From Minisyncoccota bacterium (GTDB taxonomy: Bacteria; Patescibacteriota; Microgenomatia; UBA1400; PJMF01), in contig DOZC01000036.1 of the NCBI GenBank assembly GCA_003518205.1, forward strand, positions 21,852 through 28,062: a DNA stretch of 6,211 nt, in the 5' to 3' direction. The translations under genes and the position numbers were made by a program. Below are positions 1 to 4,479 of the stretch, in pieces. The first letter of the stretch is position 1; each line of letters begins with the position of its first letter. The notes under the pieces are model-generated. The model was given only the letters and a program-made list of their open reading frames with translations, had not been told where the DNA came from and did no database searches.

Positions 1-106
1 TGTTATTATAAGTCGTTCAAAGTTAATTATTGTCAGCTTTTTCAATCCAGTTTTGTGATTGACTTACTATCATACCGAACTGACCTAACTCTGACCAGTT
101 ACGATT
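1..106. promoter_or_regulatory. Non-coding region upstream of the recombinase, with possible divergent promoters
   Basis: No gene is visible here. On the minus strand there is a perfect TATAAT (complement of 5-10) with CTGACA (complement of 31-36) at 20 bp spacing, slightly too long for an ideal pair. It could drive a gene lying left of the window. On the plus strand TGTTATTAT at 1-9 resembles an extended -10 box that would give a leader of about 90 nt to the recombinase. A weaker plus-strand pair is TTGTCA (30-35) with TGTGAT (54-59). There is no clear Shine-Dalgarno sequence before the ATG at 107. All of these are weak motif matches and the region is too short to decide between them. Confidence 0.25.
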
Positions 107-973
107 ATGTCAATTTTATTAATTGATGCTCTAGCAAATTTTACCGCTAACCTCAAAATCGAAGGAAAGGCTAATGCAACTGTGATTGCTTATAGCAAGG
201 ATATCGAGCAATTTATTGAATTTTTAGGTCAAGTTCAAAAAACCACCATTGATGTGGTGGTGGGATCTGATGTGGAAGCTTTTAAGGAATTATTAAAAAA
301 ACAAAGATACACCAGCAAATCTATCTCTCGTAAAATTAATTCAATTAAATCATTTTTCCGGTTTTTAATTGCCAATGACCAGGCGACTGAAAACCCGGCG
401 CTAGTGGTGATTCACCCCAAAATTGATAATGCTCCACCCAGAATTTTATCCAAACTGGAATATCGAGCTCTGCGCGATGTTTGTCGCAGTGATATTCGGA
501 TGTCAGCGATTGTGGAGTTACTACTCCAAACTGGAATGAGAATTAGTGAGCTGGCGGTGCTGGAACTTGGTGACGTGGATTTTGAGCGAGAGGTCTTTGC
601 GGTTCGGGCTCAAAATTCTCGAAATTCTCGCCAAGTACCCATGAACAAAGCCGCAAAAAATTCCCTGATGGATTATTTAAAAATTCGACCCAAAGCTCGA
701 GAAAAAGTTTTCTTTTTAACCAAAACTTGTCGCCCCTTCTTAGTGCGCAACATTCGAACCGCGATTGATCGCTATTTTCGATTGGCTGGCATTGCCGATG
801 CCAAAGTCAATGATTTACGTCACACTTTTATTGTCGAGCAATTAAAAGCCGGAACACCGATGGTTTATATTTCTCAATTAGTTGGTCATAAGCGAATTAC
901 TACCACTGAAAAATATTTAAAATTGATCGAAAATTCTGAGCTGACTCCAATAATTAAAATCGAAGAACTATAA
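107..973 (+). CDS. Tyrosine recombinase/integrase, XerC/XerD-like, with atypical active site
   Basis: A 288-residue protein with the size and two-domain layout of Xer-type recombinases, which cut and rejoin DNA through a 3'-phosphotyrosine intermediate. Residues about 5-90 form the helical SAM-like core-binding domain; about 112-280 form the catalytic domain. Visible catalytic residues are Arg145 (TGMRISEL), Arg238 (NDLRHTF), His261 (LVGHKRI) and Tyr270 (TEKYL). The spacings 238-261-270 equal those of E. coli XerD (247-270-279). Two residues are unusual: the first His of HxLRH is Asn235, and the hairpin that normally carries the catalytic Lys (residues about 163-179) contains no Lys, only an NSRNSR run. 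The start at 107 is the only ATG that keeps the whole N-terminal domain; there is no clear ribosome binding site. The stop overlaps the end of the convergent gene. It may be a diverged chromosomal Xer-like protein or an integrase remnant; no dif or att site was recognised. Confidence 0.9.
   Translation: MSILLIDALANFTANLKIEGKANATVIAYSKDIEQFIEFLGQVQKTTIDVVVGSDVEAFKELLKKQRYTSKSISRKINSIKSFFRFLIANDQATENPALVVIHPKIDNAPPRILSKLEYRALRDVCRSDIRMSAIVELLLQTGMRISELAVLELGDVDFEREVFAVRAQNSRNSRQVPMNKAAKNSLMDYLKIRPKAREKVFFLTKTCRPFLVRNIRTAIDRYFRLAGIADAKVNDLRHTFIVEQLKAGTPMVYISQLVGHKRITTTEKYLKLIENSELTPIIKIEEL
613..630 (+). repeat. Exact 9-bp tandem duplication inside the recombinase beta-hairpin
   Basis: AAATTCTCG occurs twice head to tail (613-621 and 622-630). 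It encodes the Asn-Ser-Arg-Asn-Ser-Arg run at residues 170-175, exactly where XerD-type enzymes carry the Lys-containing beta2-beta3 hairpin. Compared with XerD the hairpin is about one residue longer and has no Lys. The repeat is in frame, so it does not break the gene. Confidence 0.8.
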
Positions 974-2800
974 GTTTTTTGATTTGATTAAATAGGGAGA
1001 GATTTCGACAGCATCATAATCAGCCCGATAAAAAGTTCTGGTGGGATATTGGTTAATTAATTCCAGATTTTCATCATCACCAAGATCGAGAGCATAAATG
1101 ATGTCGTCTTGGAATGATAAGTCCATAAAATAAGCCGGCACTCCATATTCCCACCAATTAAATTCATGTTTGATAAAGACTACAGCCTGATGAATTTTTT
1201 GCCGAGTAATTTCAGTCATGAGATAGCTATTAGCATAATTAAAATTTTTCATTTCACCCAAATTTTCGGGTGTGAAATCATTTTGCCAACGAGTGGACGG
1301 AGTGAGCTGGTACCAACGAACTAAACTTCGAACTCCTAAGCCAAAAACTAGAAGATAAATTAAAATCAACATCATTTGGCGGTAAAATTTAAAATTATGA
1401 TTCACAAAAGTGGGCACTATTTTTTGCATCATTTGAGGAAATTTCTCAATGCCAGCCACTATTAAAAACAACCAAAAAGGCGTGGTCTCATACCAAAATC
1501 TTGGGCCATACATCATCCAGCTACCTTTATAAAAAAAATATCCCCCCAAAATTGCTCCAATTAACCCTGAGAATAACCACTCCCATTTTTTCGGGGGTGA
1601 GGTGACAATAAAAACTAAAATAAAGAGAAAACTCAAACTACCTGGCCAACCCAGTAAAACTTTATTTAAGAGATATAGGTTGGTGTATGAATCTGTTAAT
1701 GCCATGGCCCAGGTTCTGGTGGCATCAATTCCAAAGTGACTCAAAAAACCTAGATCATAAGTTGAGGTTGTCCAACTGCCGGTTAAAATTTTGTTATAAC
1801 CAAAATAACTCAACAGCATCAGTGTTAGTCCAATCATCAGTGGTCCAAATAATCTCAAATTTTTAAGCCAATTTTTTGGTTCTACTAACAAGATCTTTAA
1901 AGAAAAAAGTCCCAACGGTAGAGCCACCAAAAATCCTGTAAAAGGTCTGATATTGACCAAAAATCCCAAAGCTAATCCAGTCCCAAAACTTAACCAGTAA
2001 TTTTGAGTTTTGATAAACTTAATAAACCACCAAATGGTCAGTAGAGTAAATACCAAAGCCGTGTTGTGAGACATAAAACTGGCTGAGTTCATTTTTATGA
2101 ATGGCGAAATAAAAGCTAAAATTGCTACGATCAAACCAATTCTTCGAGAATAAACTTGAATTCCGATTTGATAAATTAAATTTAAAGCCAAAACCCCCAT
2201 CAGTGGAGGAATTAACCATGGCAGACCCAATCGATAACCCAAACTTAAAACCAAAGGATGACCAAAGGAATATTGAGAAAACTGTTTGCCTTGAAAATCA
2301 ATCATTCCAACCAGAGGAAAATGTTTAGCCTGATCACCTAATTTGAGAAAAAGTTTGCCTTGAGCAAATAACTTAGCTTGATGGGCGTAAGCAATAGCAT
2401 CTGGGACGTGAGGTAGGTGGTCTAAAACAAAATAATTAGTCATCGCAAATTCACTGAAAGCGATCAAACTCAGAATCACCATGGCGGTTTGCCAAAAATT
2501 GGTTGACCGAGTTAAAAACTGAACTGGTCGATAACTCGCCAAAGATTTTTTGATGATCAAAACTAATAAAATCGCCATCAGAATCAATATTCCTAGAAAC
2601 GGCAGAAAATCTAATCCCAGCTTTAGCAGTGAAAAAATTAAATTGCTGATAGTGCCAGGATGAGCATAATCTCCTCCCATGGAATACTGCATTGGGACTG
2701 ACGGAAAATCGAGTAAAAAAATCACATAAACTATGACAACGGTCACTAAACCAAATTTCATGAATCGGGTGGGAAAAGATTGAGTTTTTACCTGCGCCAT
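968..2800 (-). CDS. Polytopic membrane protein, GT-C-type glycosyltransferase (GT39/ArnT-like)
   Basis: A 610-residue integral membrane protein with about 12 hydrophobic segments (near residues 15-31, 62-83, 104-126, 182-213, 220-235, 247-263, 268-305, 317-333, 387-400, 407-424, 440-451, 475-492). Segments three and four are separated by a hydrophilic loop (127-180) containing PDAIAY. An acidic residue in the early extracytoplasmic loop (here Asp134) is the usual catalytic base of GT-C enzymes, which move a sugar from a lipid-phosphate donor to an acceptor outside the membrane. Other telling parts are the YSFGHPL stretch (177-183), the basic NIRPF motif (283-287) and YGPRFWYE (431-438). After the last segment comes a soluble tail of about 118 residues ending in an IYALDLGDDEN...YPTRTFYR pattern, of a kind I recall from other bacterial GT-C-like proteins. 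Donor and acceptor cannot be told. The ATG at 2800 has no Shine-Dalgarno sequence; the stop (TAG, complement of 968-970) overlaps the recombinase end. No sugar-pathway neighbours are in view. Confidence 0.75.
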   Translation of the reverse strand: MAQVKTQSFPTRFMKFGLVTVVIVYVIFLLDFPSVPMQYSMGGDYAHPGTISNLIFSLLKLGLDFLPFLGILILMAILLVLIIKKSLASYRPVQFLTRSTNFWQTAMVILSLIAFSEFAMTNYFVLDHLPHVPDAIAYAHQAKLFAQGKLFLKLGDQAKHFPLVGMIDFQGKQFSQYSFGHPLVLSLGYRLGLPWLIPPLMGVLALNLIYQIGIQVYSRRIGLIVAILAFISPFIKMNSASFMSHNTALVFTLLTIWWFIKFIKTQNYWLSFGTGLALGFLVNIRPFTGFLVALPLGLFSLKILLVEPKNWLKNLRLFGPLMIGLTLMLLSYFGYNKILTGSWTTSTYDLGFLSHFGIDATRTWAMALTDSYTNLYLLNKVLLGWPGSLSFLFILVFIVTSPPKKWEWLFSGLIGAILGGYFFYKGSWMMYGPRFWYETTPFWLFLIVAGIEKFPQMMQKIVPTFVNHNFKFYRQMMLILIYLLVFGLGVRSLVRWYQLTPSTRWQNDFTPENLGEMKNFNYANSYLMTEITRQKIHQAVVFIKHEFNWWEYGVPAYFMDLSFQDDIIYALDLGDDENLELINQYPTRTFYRADYDAVEISPYLIKSKNL

Positions 2801-2809
2801 ACTTGTCGG

Positions 2810-2818
2810 TGTTATAAT
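2810..2818 (+). promoter_or_regulatory. Extended -10 promoter for the trpS leader
   Basis: TGTTATAAT is a perfect match to the extended -10 consensus TGnTATAAT. No good -35 box is found 16-18 bp upstream, as is common when the TG extension is present. Transcription would start near 2825, giving a 5' leader of about 250 nt before trpS. The box lies only about 10 bp from the start codon of the divergent membrane-protein gene. The TTATAATAATT stretch also contains TATTAT on the minus strand and might serve both directions. Confidence 0.6.
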
Positions 2819-2830
2819 AATTGAGTGATT

Positions 2831-2884
2831 ATGAGATGCATTCCTATTGTAACTATCTATTTTGCTTGGCGAGGCTCAATTTAA
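2831..2884 (+). CDS. Possible 17-codon leader peptide ORF with one Trp codon
   Basis: ATG at 2831 opens a 17-codon frame, MRCIPIVTIYFAWRGSI, closed by TAA at 2882-2884. It begins about 6 nt after the predicted transcription start, so it would be translated leaderless or nearly so; there is no Shine-Dalgarno sequence. Its one Trp codon (2867-2869) sits five codons from the stop, and the stop lies 6 nt before a stem that can compete with a terminator-like hairpin. This placement fits a leader peptide for attenuation upstream of trpS. A 17-codon ORF can easily arise by chance, and classical trp leaders have adjacent Trp codons, so this is a proposal only. Confidence 0.25.
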   Translation: MRCIPIVTIYFAWRGSI

Positions 2885-2890
2885 GTTTTG

Positions 2891-2930
2891 GGGGAGAGTG
2901 ATTTTTGATAGTTGGCGTTTTTCACTCCCC
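2891..2930 (+). promoter_or_regulatory. Antiterminator-like stem in the trpS leader
   Basis: GGGG (2891-2894) pairs with CCCC (2927-2930), and AGTGA (2897-2901) pairs with TCACT (2922-2926). This makes a 9-bp stem with a 2-nt bulge (AG, 2895-2896) and a loop of about 20 nt. Its 3' arm uses the same bases as the 5' arm of the terminator-like hairpin at 2924-2939, so the two cannot form together. The pairing is read directly from the sequence; the regulatory role is inferred. Confidence 0.45.
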
Positions 2931-2944
2931 TCTGGGAGTTTTTT
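2924..2944 (+). terminator. Intrinsic terminator-like hairpin upstream of trpS (possible attenuator)
   Basis: ACTCCC (2924-2929), tetraloop CTCT, GGGAGT (2934-2939), then T2940-T2944, which with T2939 makes a run of six T on the plus strand. The stem is short (6 bp) but GC-rich. It lies about 120 nt after the predicted transcription start and 134 nt before the trpS start. It could end a short RNA or act as an attenuator in the trpS leader. There is no comparable T-run on the minus strand, so it points towards trpS. Confidence 0.55.
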
Positions 2945-3025
2945 GGGGCAAATTTAACAAATTTTGCGATGAAACATTTCTAATTTATAAAAAAACTCCA
3001 ACTAGAGCTATCTTGGACACACCGA

Positions 3026-3031
3026 TATAAT
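3026..3031 (+). promoter_or_regulatory. Second, proximal -10 box for trpS
   Basis: A perfect TATAAT lies 47 bp before the chosen trpS start and would start transcription near 3038. It has CG rather than TG upstream and no -35 box at proper spacing; TTGGAC at 3013-3018 is only 7 bp away, too close. If real, it gives a short leader of about 40 nt that bypasses the upstream terminator-like hairpin. Confidence 0.4.
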
Positions 3032-3038
3032 CAAGTTA

Positions 3039-3062
3039 CAACCATCATGTGGTTGAACCACA
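3039..3062 (+). repeat. Overlapping inverted repeats just before the trpS ribosome binding site
   Basis: TGTGGTTGAACCACA (3048-3062) is a perfect 15-bp palindrome with a one-base centre. The same TGGTTG (3050-3055) also pairs perfectly with CAACCA (3039-3044) across a 5-nt loop. One TGGTT segment can therefore fold with either flank, and the two RNA hairpins exclude each other. The site lies right after the proximal -10 box (about +10 to +24), a usual operator position, and 4 nt before the Shine-Dalgarno sequence. It could be an operator or an RNA hairpin. Confidence 0.45.
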
Positions 3063-3066
3063 AATA

Positions 3067-3072
3067 AAGGAA
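3067..3072 (+). promoter_or_regulatory. Ribosome binding site that sets the trpS start
   Basis: AAAGGA lies 6 nt before the ATG at 3079 and only 3 nt before the ATG at 3076. The spacing and the family's usual N-terminus (MKxRVxSG...) favour 3079. The longer GTG start at 3049 has no such site and lies inside the palindrome. Confidence 0.6.
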
Positions 3073-3078
3073 ATCATG

Positions 3079-4062
3079 ATGAAATCAAGAGTTTTTTCAG
3101 CCACTCGAGCTTCGGGTCGACTTCATTTGGGCAACTATTTAGGAGCGGTCAAAGGTTATTTGGCACTCCAGGAGCGTAGCGACTTGGAGTGTGTTTTTAT
3201 GGCGGTGGATTTACACACTATTACCACGCCCTATGATGCCAAAACTTTACCCCAGGCTTCACGAGAGATCATTATTGATTATTTAGCGGCTGGTTTGGAT
3301 CCAGAGCGAGTGGTGGTGACACTGCAGTCATTGGTTTCAGAGCATTCCGAGTTAGCTTTTCTGTTTTCGAGTGTTGTGTCCATCGCCAGAATGCAACACC
3401 TGCCGACCTTCAAAGACAAAGTTAAACAGCATCCTAATCATGTGACTATGGCGTTGTTAAACTATCCACTATTAATGGCGGCGGATATTTTGGTCTACAA
3501 AGCGGGTTTGGTGCCGGTGGGAATTGATCAAGAACCGCATTTGGAAGTAGCGCGAGAAATTGCTCGGAAAATGAATGAACTTTACGGAATGGATTTTCCC
3601 GAGCCACAGCGATTTGCGACTCGCGGAGAATATGTCCCATCACTAGCAGGAGCAGGCAAAATGAGCAAGAGTGTTGAGGGTAGTTATATTAATTTGACAG
3701 ATGATCTAGCTACTATCAAAAAACGGCTGGCCGGGGCTCCAACAGATAGTGGGCGGGGTGAAACCATTCCCACTCAAGGAGGTGTGGCAAATTTACTTAA
3801 ATTTGTGGAGTTAATTCAAGGAGCGGATCGGCGGGCAGAGTATGAAGCTAGTTATCAAGGAGCTGGACTTCGCTACGGGGATCTTAAAAATGAGTTGGCA
3901 GCCGCAATTTTTGCCGAGCTGGCGCCGATTCAGGAACGCCGACGCACTTTTGAGGCCGATCCCAAAAAACTTGAAGAAATCATTCAAACCGGAGCGACCA
4001 AAGCTCGAGCCATTGCCAGCATCACTTTGAAAGAAGTCAAAACTAAAATGGGATTGGGTTGA
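3079..4062 (+). CDS. trpS: Tryptophanyl-tRNA synthetase
   Basis: Class Ic aminoacyl-tRNA synthetase that activates tryptophan with ATP and loads it on tRNA-Trp in the cytoplasm. With the start at 3079 the protein has 327 residues, normal for bacterial TrpRS (about 325-340). The Rossmann fold begins at once: the HIGH motif is LHLGN at 15-19, followed by NYLGA. MAADIL at 133-138 holds Asp136, equivalent to the indole-binding Asp132 of the Bacillus stearothermophilus enzyme; VPVGIDQEPHLE (145-156) is the usual GxDQxxH element; KMSKS is at 194-198. The helical C-terminal domain follows to the end. The N-terminal loop reads ATRASG where many homologues have GIQPSG; this is a subgroup difference, with no catalytic motif missing. 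An in-frame GTG at 3049 would add ten residues but is disfavoured. The next gene follows after 19 bp. The leader carries a promoter, a terminator-like hairpin and inverted repeats suggesting regulated expression. Confidence 0.96.
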   Translation: MKSRVFSATRASGRLHLGNYLGAVKGYLALQERSDLECVFMAVDLHTITTPYDAKTLPQASREIIIDYLAAGLDPERVVVTLQSLVSEHSELAFLFSSVVSIARMQHLPTFKDKVKQHPNHVTMALLNYPLLMAADILVYKAGLVPVGIDQEPHLEVAREIARKMNELYGMDFPEPQRFATRGEYVPSLAGAGKMSKSVEGSYINLTDDLATIKKRLAGAPTDSGRGETIPTQGGVANLLKFVELIQGADRRAEYEASYQGAGLRYGDLKNELAAAIFAELAPIQERRRTFEADPKKLEEIIQTGATKARAIASITLKEVKTKMGLG

Positions 4063-4081
4063 AACAACTCAAAAAATATTT

Positions 4082-4423
4082 ATGACTCTAAAACCCACTA
4101 TTCAATATGCTGATTTTGCCAAACTCGACATTAGAGTTGGCACTGTTATGGCCGCCGAATCACCAGATTGGTCTGAAAAATTGCTAAAATTTACGGTATT
4201 TTTTGGCCATGATATCGGCGAAAAAACCATTTTGGCGGGCATTAAAGCTTGGTACCCGCCAGAGCATTTTACCGGCAAAAACTTTTTATTTGTGATTAAC
4301 TTGGCAGAGCGCAAAATGGGTCCGGATGTGAGTCAGGGCATGATGCTAATGATTGATGAGCCCACCAAACCTCGAGTTTTTGAGGTTTCTGATTTGGCTC
4401 AACCCGGAATGCCCATCGCTTGA
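4082..4423 (+). CDS. Stand-alone tRNA-binding domain protein (EMAP/CsaA/MetRS-beta type)
   Basis: A 113-residue protein consisting of a single OB-fold tRNA-binding domain, as found at the C-terminus of MetRS, in Arc1p/EMAPII and in free form as CsaA, YgjH or a MetRS beta subunit. Signature parts are DFAKLDIRVGTV (11-22), SEKLLKFTV (31-39), ILAGIKAWYPPE (50-61), the VINLAERKMG strand (71-80) and SQGMML (84-89). The SxKLxK motif and the LAGI..WY..E pattern look closer to the MetRS C-terminal domain than to CsaA. It probably holds tRNA non-specifically and may assist a MetRS that lacks its own appendage; a CsaA-like chaperone role cannot be excluded. It lies 19 bp after trpS with no terminator between, so the two are probably one operon. 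There is no clear Shine-Dalgarno sequence before the ATG at 4082; translation may rely on coupling. Confidence 0.88.
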   Translation: MTLKPTIQYADFAKLDIRVGTVMAAESPDWSEKLLKFTVFFGHDIGEKTILAGIKAWYPPEHFTGKNFLFVINLAERKMGPDVSQGMMLMIDEPTKPRVFEVSDLAQPGMPIA

Positions 4424-4425
4424 TC

Positions 4426-4434
4426 TGTTAGAAT
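4426..4434 (+). promoter_or_regulatory. Extended -10 promoter for ftsH
   Basis: TGTTAGAAT matches the extended -10 consensus TGnTATAAT with one change. It starts three bases after the stop codon of the tRNA-binding gene. Transcription would begin near 4441 and give a leader of about 39 nt to the ATG at 4480. No -35 box is evident. It resembles the box before the trpS leader (TGTTATAAT), which suggests a common promoter style in this genome. Confidence 0.5.
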
Positions 4435-4479
4435 AGCGAGCACACCATATTACAACTGTTTACTAATTTGGCTCAATTT

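Noticed and set aside
80..96. CTGACC repeated at 80-85 and 91-96 before the recombinase, considered as a recombinase binding or att/dif site
   Set aside because: Two 6-bp direct repeats 11 bp apart are too short, and there is no inverted arm arrangement as in Xer core sites.
242..261. 7-bp inverted repeat ACCACCA / TGGTGGT with 6-nt loop
   Set aside because: It lies within the recombinase coding sequence over a run of Val codons; likely chance, with no T-run.
2122..2328. Plus-strand ORF of 68 codons inside the membrane-protein gene
   Set aside because: It lies opposite a long convincing coding frame, has no family features, and is a shadow ORF.
2890..3048. T-box riboswitch upstream of trpS
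   Set aside because: The conserved T-box sequence and a specifier-loop arrangement are not found; only the terminator/antiterminator idea is shared.
3049..3078. GTG start at 3049 giving a 337-residue TrpRS
   Set aside because: It has no ribosome binding site, lies within the palindrome, and adds ten residues not typical of TrpRS. ATG at 3079 has AAAGGA 6 nt upstream and gives the usual family N-terminus.
3164..3191. 7-bp inverted repeat CACTCCA / TGGAGTG early in trpS
   Set aside because: Internal to a conserved coding region, with a 14-nt loop and no T-run; no reason to see it as a regulatory site.
4102..4314. Minus-strand 70-codon ORF opposite the tRNA-binding protein gene
   Set aside because: Fully covered by a well-recognised gene on the plus strand; no promoter or ribosome binding site seen.
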